From assembly GCA_021029095.1 (NCBI GenBank), contig JAJOHG010000015.1, forward strand, positions 558,001 through 622,000: a DNA stretch of 64,000 nt, read 5' to 3'. Source of the stretch: Phellopilus nigrolimitatus. Lineage: Eukaryota > Basidiomycota > Agaricomycetes > Hymenochaetales > Hymenochaetaceae. The notes under the pieces were generated by a model. The model searched no databases. It had not been told where the DNA came from and saw only the letters and a list, made by a program, of their open reading frames with translations. Shown piece after piece: positions 1 through 12,762 of the stretch. Within the stretch, counting starts at the first letter, position 1, and each line of letters starts with the position of its first letter. Made by a program: the position numbers and the translations under genes.

Positions 1-1867
1 ACCTCAGCCTTTATCGTGCCAGCTCGTGTTAGGAGGCTCCCTGGTAGCGGAGGCTGCGAGGCCACTGGCCATGAGCTATAGATGTCCTTGTGCACGACCA
101 TCCGGCCATTACCAATGTCACAAAGGAGGTCCCAGGAGCCAGCGGACTCAAAAATGGGGTTCGTCACACCGGCGATGTAGCCAGGACTTCGTGAATGAAA
201 GAAAGTGTAAGAAGACGTTTTATAGGTGAAAAGAAATAGCGTACATGTTCTCCCATTCCTCTCGATTTGTCAAATTCGCGTATGGGAATGCACGGGCTAT
301 GAAACCACGCAAAACGGCGCCGCATCCTGACCCGAGCGCACATGCTGCGAGAACGACACTCGAGACCTGACCTGCTGGACGTTGGTATCCGAGGAATATC
401 ACGCGCTTATTTGTGATAAGGGCATTGAACAGAAGAATGATGGGATGCGTCAAGATTCCGTTCGTATGAAGATGAGGATGTTGTGGGCCGGAAACGATTG
501 TGTTCGGGATGGAAAACGTTTGAATGAGGGAAATAAGAGAATACTTGTGGATAAATTATTAATCAAAGTCCGAACACTTTTAACTATTTCAGGTCCACGT
601 ACATCTCCTACTTCTTCAGGGAAGGTCGATAGTGGCATCTTTATGGGCAGTGCGTGTCCTCTGTAATCAATCGACGTCGAGAAAAAGTGCGTGTCCTTCG
701 GCGCTCGAGAATAGGGATCCATAATTGCCGGAACTACTGCCTCATCTCGCTTCCCACTGTGCATACCATGTGAGCTCGCTGAATTTGACTCCATAGACCG
801 CCGCCCTCGTTGCGACTGAACATGTGACGACGCTGGATTATGAATCGTAGCACTTTGTTGTCCATCCCCATCGACATCACTCTCGTCGCCCGTCCATGCC
901 CCAGAGCCCCCGAGCGTAAATGATGCCTCAGACGCGCTCTGGTGGCTGCGCATGCTATCTGTGCGGCTGCGTGTCTTGTTGTCCTCGAAGCTTGAGCCCG
1001 AGCCATTCTCCGTCGTGCGCATTACCACCGTGTCCCTATTTGACACGTAATTTGAGGCCGGATGCAATGGGTGTACGGCCGGGCTTGAATGCGAGAGTGT
1101 GCTTTCCTGGGAGGGCCGCTTGCCGTTCATGGCAGCGGTAAACTTCTCGGTGAAAACGTCTTTGCGTTCCGCCACGCGCATGACGAGTTTCTCATCTCGC
1201 GTGAGCGTAGGCGCAAGGGATATGTCCATGGCGTTGACGGCGTCGAAGAGGCGAGCGAGGCATTCTTGTGAAGGATCGGAGAAGTAATCGTCAAGAGCCA
1301 TGAGGAGGACAGGCTACAGCCAAGAACATAAGTAATGCCGCTCGGAAAAGAACACGGATTCCACACCTTGAATATTTGTATGAACGGGTGGCGAGTACAT
1401 ATTGCCATTGCCTTCACAACTGCACCTCTACGAAGTGTATTTTAGTAAGAATACAGACACGTCCGAAAGCACTGCACGTACCGTCTGACTGTCTTGTCAT
1501 GCTTCGTCCTCACCAGATTCAGCACATACAACAGCTCGGGACCGTCTTCGTCAGCCCCTGCAGTTCCAGAGCTCGCGTCAGAATGCGATTCGAGTGCAAG
1601 CACGGGAGCAATTCTATTGAACGGTGTTTGATTAAGGAAAAATATTGTCCAGTCTTCAAGCTGCCTCTCTGCGCCATCCGGAAGCATAAGATTCGCAAGG
1701 AGACTGTGGAAGCACTTCGTAATCTGGTGCAATGGGATTAGACAGAAGTGTACACACCCTTCGTCTGTCCCTAATGGCTGGGGAAACTGGTACGTCAATT
1801 GAGCACCTTTGTCGATGTCGAACTCGGCGAGGAGCACAAATGCACAGTGTTCTTCCGTGCTTCCCAT
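1..1867 (-). CDS. AFI1: Afi1-like Arf3-interacting DENN-related protein (5' part)
   Basis: Afi1 proteins dock the small GTPase Arf3 at the cell cortex and are tied to polarised secretion. The start codon at 1867 opens a protein beginning MGSTEEHCAFVLLAEFD. The conserved block LMLPDGAE, EDWTIFFLNQTP follows, and further on NALITNKRVIFLG and LAACALGSGCGAVLRGF, which are diagnostic for the family. Exons I read are 1867-1758, 1703-1482, 1427-1367, 1313-603, 543-245 and 186 to the edge; all junctions are GT-AG and phases match. The first intron is 54 bases with no in-frame stop, so a naive translation reads through it; I splice it because GTDE followed by LLANLMLPDG matches the family. A serine-rich, probably disordered stretch fills the middle of the fourth exon. 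The reading frame is open at the left edge, so the C-terminal part lies outside. Confidence 0.88.
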
Positions 1868-2612
1868 AGCGTTCAGTACCGACGCGTTTCTCGGTTCCAA
1901 AGTCTCGACAAATTATTGCAGTTGTGAAGTCCCCCAGATAGAGAGATGAAGATGTAATTCAGAGCAAAATTAGAGCATAAGGCAAAAGGGAATTGCTTGG
2001 TTACATGCTCGCCATCGGACGAGACGCGTCGGCCGGCGTCTCCAGGCGTCTTTACCGAATGTAGATGCCATTGAACTACTCTTGATCTCATAGTATACCA
2101 CGTTGTTACGATGCAATTTGAAGCATCTCTCAATCGAAAAGCTATGGGAACCATGTACCAAGCGTTCGTTGCGTTTGAAACTGCAAGCGTATAAACTCCC
2201 AGCGAATTCACCTGGCAACATTTCTCGAAGAAATTTAGATAGTGTCTGATCCTGCCGCTCCCCTGCGCGGCGGTGATAGGTATGTACAAGCTGATAGGTA
2301 GCCTTTCTGCGCTATCCTAGCCATGTCTATGATAGCGTTGTTGACCAGTTTCACGCGGACATTCAAGATAGAACTGTGTAGGACATGTTTCACTTCAGGT
2401 GGTCCGATGTAAGAAATATTAGGCATCGACTGTTCAAGCCAAATAGGTCATGCATGTTCAAGCGTAAAAGGCATAACATGGAATAAAATAGTTTCAAGCG
2501 ACACACACCGACACAGTAATTTACGAGATGAAAGACAATCAGCGAATAATGAAGAGCAATCGCAAAAAAAAAAAAAAAATTACAAAAGTACAGTCCTCGG
2601 ATCTTGATCCAA
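1868..2612. other. Intergenic: upstream of AFI1, downstream of the Swi3/Rsc8 gene
   Basis: No open frame here resembles a known protein. The stretch must hold the AFI1 promoter and the 3' end of the Swi3/Rsc8 gene. A run of 16 A at 2564-2579 (T-run on the gene strand) lies about 35 bases past the Swi3/Rsc8 stop codon and may be in its 3' UTR. Confidence 0.6.
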
Positions 2613-4791
2613 TTAGCCTAGCTGCTGGAAGTTCCCCTCAGCGACAGGGCCAGCCTCTCCCTCCAAAGGTATCCCACTCCCCACCTCCGTCACGTTCGGC
2701 CCTTGCGCCACTCCTTGCGCCAGCGCCGCCGCAACCGCACCGCCGCTCTGCGGGGCGCCCGCGTTCTTCGCAAGTTCTGAGCGCACGTTCTCCAACATGC
2801 GGCGCATACTCGCGCGTTCGCTTGCAAGCGCGAGCCGCTGCGCCTCGAGCGTGCGACGTTCCTCCTCGAGCACCGTTTCCATTTCCTCGAACTGACCCAT
2901 CTTGAGCTCGAGACGTGAAAGCGTGAGCTTTATGAGCTGTGCAAGCGCGGTCCGCACGGACGTCGCTTCCGCATCAGCGAGTGCGCGCGCAGCCTTCGCG
3001 GAGGACTGCAGGGCTAGATGCGCGGCGCGCGCGACTTTAGAATGCGGGATGGCCGGGGAAGGCTTTTCAGCGGTACCATCGACTGCGTCGACAGCCATGC
3101 CATCGTCGCTTCCTCCGATGTCTTTGCTGCTTGTCGGTTTGAGCTCAGCGTGTGACTCTGGTTTCTGTTCCTTGTCAGCAGATTCCATGGCCTCGTCTGC
3201 TTTCTCATCGTTCTCTTTGTCGGCCCCATCCGTTTTCTCCGCTTCACCATCTTTTTTGTCTTTGTCCCCATCTGTGAGTTCATGAAGAGCAGTCTTTGCC
3301 GCTTCAGCTGCGACACCTGGACCAACGACGCCTGCCAAAAACGCGACGACGCTCATGACAGGGTTGTCTGCCTGCTCGAATGGGAGACGTGCATAGCGCA
3401 AAGGCCCCTTCGAACCCTCGCTCTCGGCCTCAAGATATGGGTCCTCAATTGGAAGCTCGAGGAACTTGCGGATGCATTGCTGCGCAGACCGTGTGCCGAC
3501 GTGCTCCTCAATGAGTGACCAATCATCGTCATACATCTCGACACCCTCAAGCAAAAGTAGTATTTCCTGGTCTGACCAACCGTCGTCACCGTTCCCGTTC
3601 ACCCCGTGCGCAGACGCGCTTTGCGGCGCCGTGAGTTTCACGAAATCGCCACTAAACATCGACGATGGGAACCGACCGTCAAGATAGCATGGTGGACAGA
3701 GCTCGTAGTCCTTGTTCTTCAGCGAGTGGTAACGCACGGGTGTGCAGTCCACGCCACAGGTGTCGCACGAAAAGCTAACGCCTCTTGAACCAGGGTGTGA
3801 GGAACCGTTTGCCAGGGCTTTCGCTTCGGATGAAGAGACCTCGCGGGACGCCTTCGCGGTTGTTTGGTAAATGTTTGAACGTAGCTCCAAAGAGGCGGGC
3901 GTAGCACTGAGGCCGGTCTTTGCAGCACCGTTCATGGCTGCTGAAGCATCCTTTGGCGGAGGTCGAGTGCCAGGGTGTAGCGACTGCAGACCACGGGGAG
4001 TGTCGAGAACAACGCGGAAATGACCAGTGAATGGAGGAGCGAGTGTTGCGGGTCGAGTGTCGGGATCAACCTGGGCAGAAAGTTAGATTAAGGCCTCTTT
4101 AAAGGAAACAAAGAAAAATTACCTGGTAGTTGATGAGACCCCATTGCTCAAGGAAAGCATGAACACGCATAATAGCACAGACATCACCCGCGAGATTTCT
4201 TCGGCAGGCAGTAAATGTTAGATACTCGCTTGGCCGTAGCCTATATGTGTTGATCATGAAGTCGCGGTAGTCCTTGTATATGGAAGGCGTTTTAGAGCGG
4301 TTGCGAGAGTTGAAGAACTCAGGCAGCGCTCGTCGTTCGACAGGATGTACTTTGGACATGTCGAACCACGCGGCATAGGACGGTATTATGACTTCGTGTG
4401 TTTGCGCCGCGAGGTATTTGCGAGCTTGCTCCTCCAGACGGAGTCGCGTTGCCTCTAATTGCGCGGGATCCTCGTCATCGTTGTCGTCGCCCGAGTCTGC
4501 ATCGTCGTCGCCGCCCTCACCCATAGACACGTCTCCGCCATCCTCGTCACCCTCACCCTGTAACCTGACCTTCGCGCTGCCACCAGTTTCTGGCGCCGCA
4601 TCGGCTGTTGGTTCTGTCGGCAGATTTGCAATGTCGCCGGACGGGACTGGCTCGAGCTCTGAGCGCTTTCCGGGCGCGTTGTCTGGATCAACGGGAGCGA
4701 CGCCCTGATTCTGTTCTGGCACAGTAAGCTTGACGCGCTTGATCTCTTGTGCGCTCGACGATGGAGAACCTGCGCGCTTTGGAGAGTCCAT
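2613..4791 (-). CDS. SWI/SNF or RSC complex subunit Swi3/Rsc8 (SMARCC type)
   Basis: Scaffold subunit of ATP-dependent chromatin remodellers (SWI/SNF, RSC), acting in the nucleus. Two exons, 4791-4123 and 4070-2613, joined in phase 0, give 708 residues. The order of domains is classical. An acidic N-terminal region is followed by a SWIRM domain at about 135-223 ([39 protein letters not shown]). A ZZ-type zinc finger follows at about 318-366 ([21 protein letters not shown]), then a SANT domain at about 382-436 ([28 protein letters not shown]) and a C-terminal coiled coil at about 613-665 rich in E, R and M. The intron cuts between the SWIRM domain and the conserved VDPDTRP segment. The family has two paralogues in yeasts (Swi3 and Rsc8); I cannot tell from sequence alone which complex this one serves, and many fungi have a single copy. 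Confidence 0.93.
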
Positions 4792-6161
4792 GGTTGTTGG
4801 AAGTTAGTTCGAAAATGACCAAGTCCATTTGGAGAAGCCCTAAATCAGACTTACCATTCGTGGGGTCAGTTATATAAGCAGTTGGGGTGTTGGCGTTCAA
4901 CTTCATTTTCTAGTCGCCATGCATTGCAGCGCTCTTTTATATTGTTTGTTAAATCAAATTCTGTACATGTACACTGCCTCCCAAGTTCCTGGATTTCGTT
5001 CGCTCGATCCGAGGCCGACTCTCTTGAATATTAGTAAGTAGCTCACCCCCGAGTTGTCTTGATAGCACATACATCGACACGTGAAACTGGTCGCTACCTC
5101 TTGATTTTTCTCTTCGGTATAATATCTATACTCGAGGTATCGCCAGACGGGCTCTGCTTCGATGAGCTTGACCAACCCTTTGTCCCACATTAAAACCTCG
5201 GCGTTTTTCCATTAGTTTTCCTCTACGATTTTTTCTGCCATTTATTAAGAGGCATACCATAAAGCATGTAAGATTACGCGGAATGTGTTCTCCTGGATTC
5301 AGATGGGGTGAGAGATAGTTCAGGATGTCCCTTTCGAGGGGAATCCGCTTGTATATAAGCTTTCAGAATTTAAAGAAGGAGATGCTGTCTTTAGGAGTGC
5401 GGCGCGAAGTAAATGTGCTTTGTCCCCAGCATATATCTTGCTTCCCAAGACCCGGCTGGATAGTTTGGGTAGCATGGAGCTGGTTATTTCTTCTGCAATC
5501 AGAATCTCAATGTGCAGTTGGTCATGGCCCAGATTCAGCAGTCTGACGATAGATGTGCCCGAGACAATACAGTGCCCGCGAATGCTAGGTGTGAGTACTC
5601 AGAGCTCCGGTGAGTAGAGGAAGCTAGCAAAAATATAAGGATAATCATATTCCATTTTAGCGGCGGTATCATACTATGTGGCTGGCTCAATAATGGGAGT
5701 GGCTTTGATATAAAAAGAAGAGAAGACGATTGCAAATGTCTAAGCAAGTTAGAACTCCGCTTGAACTTCGCGTTGCTGGACGCGAAAAAGCCGGCCCTGA
5801 ACATTGAACTTGCCACTTTCTACGTCCAGGCGTCAGATGTCAGGTTGCTTCCACCTCGTTCAAATCCCAACGGCACACGTACAATAAAGAGGAACATCGT
5901 ATTACTCTATTAAACCAAAACAGAACAACCTACGGGACAGGCGGCTCAGGTAGATATTATATCCTGTATGAGACGTAGAACGAGAGCAGTCCGGCTGATC
6001 CGTGAAAGCAGTTCAGATAGATTCTATGCAAAGCAGAACAATCTATTATAGATTCATGAGTCAGGATAGAGCAGAGGTAACCCTCATAAAAGACAAAGAA
6101 AAGACAAAGTAATGCATGAAGTGCCAGCGGCGGATTCGGAAGTGGGCGGGAGAATATAGTG
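4792..6161. other. Intergenic, no supported gene
   Basis: About 1.4 kb between the Swi3/Rsc8 start and the 3' end of the MFS gene. A 78-codon minus-strand frame at 4954-5190 and other short frames show no family motif and no plausible splicing partners. I see no repeat structure or RNA gene. Confidence 0.5.
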
Positions 6162-8373
6162 TCACAGCACGTATCTAAACGCCAGATTCTCCGTGTCTGT
6201 CAAATCGAGGAACATCTTGTCGACGCGCTTCCTTATAACGCACCCTTCCTTGTCGGTCATCTCCACCATAGCGAATTCGTCGAACATGGCCAGGATATGC
6301 CGGTTGCCCGCGGCTTCAGCCTGCTCGCGCAGCACGTCTCTGCGCGCGTTCTCGCGCACGAAATGCCAGCGCAGCACGAGCACGCATACAATCGAGCAGA
6401 GATGTGACATGAGTGTGATACCCCAAGGCACACGATTGATGGGTTTGTATTGGTCTTTCCAAAACTGTGTGCAAAGGATCTGGCCCAAAGAATAACCCAC
6501 AAGGAAGATCGCGGTCGTTGTAGTTTTCTAAATCATAATCAGCAGACTATCATACGGCAGAGGGTCAGAGTATACCTTAGTGTGACCGGACACCGTCGAC
6601 GTCACCCATGACATGACCATGATGAAGGACGGGGAACTACCCAAGTCTAATGAGGGTTGTTAGCAAACGATACAAGGAGTAGAAAGAGTACTCACAGGTG
6701 AGGTAAATTCCAACCAGATGGGCGATCTTATTTTCAAACGGCACGCAAATCTCCAACAGACACCCGGTAATCGAAGGTACCCATGCGAGGACTGCAATCC
6801 ACGATCGTGAGTTCGGAAAGTGGCGGAGTGCGTAGCACGCAGTGGTAATGCCGATGATCTGCGCGACGCCACTAGGGATACTAAGGAGCGTCGTCTGGAG
6901 TGTCGTGAACCCGAAGCTCTTAATTAGGATCGAGTACTGCACACCGATGCCGCCAATTAGGCTAGCAAACCCCGCGAACAACGCGAACAACCACGTTTTC
7001 GGGTCTCTTAATGCCTCAATTACTTGATATCGCTTCCACACCTTCGTCTCAATCCCATTCTGATTTTCTTGCACGCGCTTGACGGCATGAGCTCGCTCCC
7101 TCGGCGTAAGGAAGCGCGCTGTTGTTGGATTATCTGGAAATAAGAACAAAAAAAGCACGAGTGGGACGAGCGTGATAAGCGTTGTCGCGATCATGAGCCA
7201 TTGCCACTGGTTAGGGTGCTTGTTCGTCCCCGCGTGGTAGACGCCGAACTGCAAAAAGCCAGAAATGATGACCGCTAGCCCGTTGCACTGGAAAGTCCAG
7301 CCAAGACGTTCGCCAATCTCCGTACGCTTGTAAAACATGGAGCAGACAAGCATAAGCCCAGCAGTCATGCTTCCCTCGGAGGCACCAAGTAAAAACCGTA
7401 GAATAACTAAGTAAATGTCAAAACTGTGGTACAAATCGAGAAAAGAATGAAGCATACAGAGGCCTCCGAAATTATGACAGACAGAATGTAGGCCCAAGAA
7501 AATACACCTACAAACCTGGAATTACTGTTTTGCTATTGGAAACTGTGAAGGTTGTTCTACACACCAAAGGAATATATTGAACGTAAGCCACTTCCCTACC
7601 GGTAGGCGCTGCATAGCCCAGTTTTGCGGCCATTCGAAGATAAGATATCCTAAGTAAGAAGGGGAAATTTATTTCATAGGTAATAGGAAGAATTACATGA
7701 CATACCGATGTAGAAGGCGGAACTCAAAGTGTTAAATTCATCTGTCGTAAGGCTGTTATCCTGGATGAGACCAAGGATCGACGAAGACGCCAGAGTTCCC
7801 CTAAATGGATTAATCAAAATATAAGCTTGAAGGATAGGTCGGAATATGAAAAACATTAAAACCAACGCTTCCTTTGCTTCCTAAGCTAGTATTCAAAGGA
7901 AAGAGAAATGAGATACCAGCTGATGCCGGAGGATCGCATGAAGGAAAAGGAAAGGGAATAAAGTAAGAACAGGTCGAGGGGAATGGGGGAGAGCGGAATT
8001 AGTGGCGATCAGAAATCGCTAAATCCTCTCTCCCACACCGCCCAGACGATGATCGAAGCACTTACTTGTCGATGAATTGTACTGGTCGGATATCCCTGGT
8101 TAGCATATCTAACGCGAATCGAGGAGGAGCACACGAACCAGTGTAAATCAGAAAAAGCAAGGGGAGGAGGTGCCAGTCAATCTTGCGGCGCAGGCGCTTC
8201 GCCTCCTGTGGGGTGAGATCCCCATTTTCAATGCTCCCTGTGATGAGCGCGAGCCCGACATCGAGATTCTTGAGCTCGCCGTGGATACACTCGGTCGACG
8301 CTGCGCTATCAGCCTTCTCGTCTATGAACGAGCCGGTGCGCGAAGGTGAGTGCACCGATTTTTGATTATTCAT
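6162..8373 (-). CDS. MFS transporter, allantoate permease (Dal5-like, anion:cation symporter) family
   Basis: Twelve-helix plasma-membrane carrier of the major facilitator superfamily; relatives take up allantoate, nicotinate, pantothenate or similar organic anions with protons. Family marks are LLPLLFLIYT at the first helix, QFIDKGTLASSSILG, FLLGASEG after helix 4, and LTPRERAHAVKRVQENQ in the central loop. Eight exons: 8373-8139, 8081-8066 (16 bases), 7800-7706, 7649-7565, 7507-7458, 7406-6696, 6646-6576 and 6527-6162, giving 542 residues. An in-frame ATG at 8439 lies only about 25 bases past a TATA box, too close to be transcribed, so I start at 8373. The N-terminal 65 residues are charged and cytosolic. 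The substrate cannot be assigned; no catabolic cluster surrounds it. Confidence 0.9.
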
Positions 8374-8463
8374 GTCTGCGCGTCCGGTAGCGTCTGGAGC
8401 GCCTCGAGGGCAGAACTCAAGGGGTAGGGATGTTCGCAACCAGCGGATGTCATGGCGGAGCTG

Positions 8464-8470
8464 TTATATA
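8464..8470 (-). promoter_or_regulatory. TATA box of the MFS transporter gene
   Basis: A TATATAA sequence on the minus strand, in an otherwise mixed-composition region. With the usual spacing of about 30 bases, transcription would begin near 8437, which places the 8373 ATG in the mRNA and leaves the 8439 ATG at or before the start site. This is positional inference only. Confidence 0.45.
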
Positions 8471-8471
8471 A

Positions 8472-9253
8472 CAGCGGAAGCGAATGACGGGCAATTTCTG
8501 TTCAACTCCTTTAAAAAGTGTAACATCAGGAACACAGGGACCTCGATACGGATGGTTGAACCTTGCTTTCTTTTTTCGTGCCTTTCGTTGTCTTGATAAA
8601 GGTAAAGTGTGATTAGGGGCGCAAAATCTGAGATCCTACTTCGATATGCTCGACATTGATAAGTAGTAGAAGTAAATTTGCAGCCACATGCAAAACACGC
8701 ATGCTTGAAGATAGAGCGGTTGCTCCCACACAAAGCTGGCCGCCGAAGCTAGTAAGTAAAATTGTATAAGCATCATTTGTCCCGGAGGCCAGCTAATCAC
8801 GCTCGTTACTTCACGTAAACATGTCCTCGGGGTGCGTCGTAGCAATTGATTACGATGTAGCTTCTATGTTCAAAGGCTCCAAACTGTTACCATCAGTCCG
8901 CTAGTTACATGTAGTCGGAGACTCCAAGCCCCAAGGGTAAGTAGCTGAGTGCGATCGTCGGGCACACAGCGTGAACTGTTGCGCATGTGACATTTGTTCA
9001 AGAAAAGTGGACAGTAGAGACAGAGCAACAAAAAGTCGATCTGCGAGCACAATCATGATAAACTTGATAGTAGATCAGAAACCTCTCTGAAAGGCAAGAC
9101 GCGCCGATCCTATGTACACATAGGTACACATTACATAATGTCCGGCACTACACGTATATCTCCGTGAGGTTAGCCGTGCCGCTGAGCGTAGCAGAGACCA
9201 TGGGTAGGCCTATCCCGAGTTCCAGTTCTACTGAGGAGTCCGACTTATCACCA
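8472..9253. other. Intergenic between antiporter 3' end and MFS promoter
   Basis: No family-like open frame, RNA gene or repeat seen. The 106 bases next to the antiporter stop contain an alternative reading frame that continues after the last intron, but it lacks the conserved HGLSIP motif and is not coding. Confidence 0.5.
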
Positions 9254-11222
9254 TCAGGGCTTGGGGACTCCGAGGAGTGTCGTGGCTGGTGATAATGAGT
9301 CACGGAGCTTCCGTCCGACGCAGAAAGCAGGGATCGACAATCCGTCTTCAAAGTAGGGCATGTAAAATCAATTAAATCAGCTTAAGATGCACGCAGTAGG
9401 TTATTCAAAAATGGAGGTAGAGCTCACGTATCAGAATAGAGCATAGGACGACAAAAGATACAATTGGGTGCATTGTCGCAGCGAGTAGTTCGTTCTGACT
9501 TGTAGGTGGATCGCTGGGTATCGGAAGCTCCGTAAGCGCCAGGGTAGAAATAAAAATTGCACCGACACCCATGGGACCTGCATGACGCATAACATCATAA
9601 GTTGACGCTTCTACTTATACAATATCAACTTATTAGGCTCACCAAAATGTCCGCAAAATAGTGCTTCGCGCCAACTTGCGCACCTCAGGAATAAATCTAT
9701 ACAATGCCAGCAAGCTCGGGATACGCCGGAGCACGACAATTGCGAGAAAGAGTACGACAAGTCGCCAGGGCTCGATACCGATGTCTGTCGCATTAAACTT
9801 ATTGAAGGGAAGCCAGGCAGCCGATATAAATGAAGCATGCGCAGTTTAAAACCAGGTCGATGACAGAGGAAAAGGTCTCCTGTTCCGTACGTATGTTGAA
9901 ATGGCCATCCCAAGAAATTGCGCAACCTTCGAGGTGATATTCGAAAAAAAGCTCAGCACATTGATGATCATCGGAAAGATAAAAACATATAGGACGTACC
10001 TGCCGCAAACGACGCGAGTAAATCGTCTGTACCGATAGTACTTGCAATACCAATTGTCAATATAGCAAAGGCGAGATACTGCACAACAAACGACTCTCGA
10101 CCAATTATCCCCTTGTGGTATGAAGCCTTCATGAGGAAAGAGAACGCAAAGCCTAGTTGAAGGAAGAATAAATTCAAGGTGCAACGACAGCAAAGACACT
10201 TGTCACGTACCCAGAACGCTTCCTAAGACTGTGCCCAAAATAACTTGATCTGAATACATGGAAGATTGTTCTTCGAATGTCAGACCGTCCTCGCAATTAA
10301 TCGAAAGATATACGCACATAGCCAGCCGACGAGGAACCATTTCCCAAACGCTTCCCTTTTACTGGTTTCGACTGCGAGGTAAATTGAAATCGAAAGAAAG
10401 GGGTACGCAAGCCCGTCGTTTGCAGCTGACTCAGGCACTAACGCAGGCCAAGTTCAGTTCAATCTTTATCTACAGATTCGAAAATCAGACCTCAAAATGT
10501 GGCGAATGTGATTCGGCACATTCTCAATGGAGAACGTTCCTCCAATAATCGCGGCAGATAAGACAGGATCCGTCGGCGTGAGACATGCTGAAATCGCAAG
10601 TGACGAGATGAAAGTGAGAGCAGGGAATAAAGCATGGATAATTCCTAAGATAAAACGCGAACACGAAGAAAAGGTCTAATGAGTAAATCACAGATGTCTC
10701 TAGCTAGCGAAACATATTACCAGCGCTGACCAGCCATCCAAAGGCCATCGTCGGTACAACCATGACCAGCAGGCTAACTGCGTGCTTAGTGAGGTAGGCT
10801 GTCGGGAGCTCAACGCCTATGGCAAATAGACCCGTCGCGAGCACGACTCGCATAACTTCCAGTGTAATTTTGTTCTGCTCTTCCAGTGTCATCCCCCACG
10901 AGCGCGGGTCAAATACATTTGCGCAGTGCGGGCCAATTATCACCCCAAAGCCCGTTCCAAAGACAGCTTCGCCAATATAGAGCTGTAGGAACAGTAATTA
11001 AATTCCAATTCAAAAATTAGAATATCAAAGTTTGCAAGTGAGGTGCACCTTCTCCTTAACAAACAATGAAACCATGCTGAACTATTTTTCATGCGATGAG
11101 GACGACATATTCTAGGTAGATGATTGGCTAAGTCGAATGGAGCTCACCGCGACGACGAATCCACCGAGAACGAGGTAGCTGAGACTGACGGAAGTGACCT
11201 GCAGAGAACGTTTGTCAACCAT
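9254..11222 (-). pseudogene. Plasma-membrane Na+/H+ antiporter (Nha1/Sod2 type, CPA1) with two frameshifts
   Basis: Relatives expel Na+ and K+ in exchange for protons. Ten exons: 11222-11148, 11081-11049, 10982-10721, 10644-10474, 10437-10318, 10249-10211, 10152-10000, 9926-9643, 9577-9428 and 9345-9254. Family motifs include LYIGEAVFGTGFGVIIGP, SLAISACLTPTDPVLSAA, an ND pair in ESAANDGLAYPF, GTDDLLASFAAG and WREALFCGHFGPMGVGAIF. The eighth exon has an extra T near 9819 (after FIYIG) and another at about 9673-9674 (before WREALF). Between and after them the conserved protein continues in the next frame each time, and all other exon phases agree. Either the gene is dead or these are base-calling errors. 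The initiator is uncertain: an upstream ATG with a poor GTCCTT donor would also give a family-like N-terminus. The product would end soon after the last helix, without the long tail of Nha1. Confidence 0.82.
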
Positions 11223-12762
11223 ACAACGCATTTGAACGCAAAAGGACCTCAGTAACGTGTAGCATGACCCTTGCTTTGATTTTTTTGATTGATGGTAATG
11301 AGCAGGTATAGGTGAGTGCAAAGTTTGGAGATGGCAGGTGATTTTCAGCTCAAGAGCATGTATTTATTGGGGAGCTTGCTCGCTGACTGTGAAGTGCGTG
11401 CTGGACTATGTGCAGCAATGGCCAAGGCTACAGTATGAATTGGGCTGTCTGGGACGAAACTTTACCGACAACAGAGGAAGAACATGTACCGCATGAATAA
11501 TCAATGTGGGAATGAAGAGGGATGCGGTCATTTAGGGAGCAATGCGCACATAGAACATGCAGGCCGATCAGCAGAGTAAGCATTGCGTATGCATGCGAGA
11601 AGTCAGCCAGTTTTCACATTCGTGCAAGTCAATTTCATACCATATCGATGCTCGAGGATCGTGAAGTATGAAGGAAGCTTAATTCATAAGACGGGTTTCC
11701 ATTTTTCATTTCATTGACATCGCCTCAGCTATGAGCTTAAATAGGAGCATCTAAATCAAGGATAAGTAAGTAGCTATCCAGTACACATGTATAAAAATTG
11801 AGAGAAACCTTACCGAGTAAGGCGAAGGCGGTTTCGGAACTTAGGCTTATACCCCCAATGATCCCAACAGCCGACACTGTCTAAGGTATTCTGGATTGCC
11901 GTGCCTAACATCTATAGTTTTACTGAGGAAGCCGCAGATTGACTCTGCAATTTTTGTTGAGCCGACGGTTCGGCTATAAAGACACTACTCACAAAAAAAT
12001 GGTCTGCACGTTTTAACCTTTGATTTAGACGACTGGGAGCCATAAGTGAAGTGCAGACCAGCAACGCAGAGTATAATGCATAGGTACATGCGCTTGCCTT
12101 GTTGCGTGAGCGTTTTACGTCAGGAACCAGGTGTTGCGTTGCAAGTATGACGGCGACTTCAAGGCCCTTATCTTGTCCTTCTAACGCGATCAAACTACGA
12201 GTATCTTGCTTCGGGTTCCACTCAAAAGGGGCTGAGTCGAATGGCATGCGCTTTCACAAAACAAGCCGAAGACAGAAAGAACCCCGTCACCGTCCCATCG
12301 ATACGGCGCAAACGAGCTCGCTCCCGCGCGCAAGCGAACAAAGCTAATGCCCCTTCTATTCTTCCAAGTAGACATCTTCAGCAAGTATCAATAATTTGTG
12401 TCTTACTCACAAAGAAGTCCCAATTCATAATTCATCGGAGGGTCATCGGGATTTAATTCAGGCCGAAAAAACATGTCTTCACTTTTTGTCTGAAGCGCCC
12501 AATTAGAAGGTAGAACACGAGTACTTTTACAAAGTGTTCAATGCAGTAGTTCCGTCTTGGTTTCCGAGACCCCTTTTCGACGTGCACGAGAACGATTTCA
12601 TCAAGATTACCGCGGAGCTAGCCCAGTTTTGAGAGCGCTCAACCAAGTACAGCCTAAGATATCCAATGAAGAGAAGAACCAGAAAAACCCTAAGTACGGG
12701 GAAGACTCAGCTGACATTCCAATCACATAGAGATCCATATGAGATGACCGACCTATAACCAA
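11223..12762. other. Intergenic, no supported gene
   Basis: About 1.5 kb with only short frames on both strands, including a 111-codon minus-strand frame at 11912-12247 without recognisable motifs. It must include the antiporter promoter and the 3' flank of the complex I assembly factor gene. No repeats noticed. Confidence 0.5.

Noticed and set aside
5800..5880. B-box-like GTTCAAATCC suggesting a tRNA
   Set aside because: No A box at the right distance and no acceptor stem pairing could be found.
8374..8439. Upstream ATG at 8439 as start of the MFS gene
   Set aside because: It is only about 25 bases from the TATA box, so it would lie at or before the transcription start.
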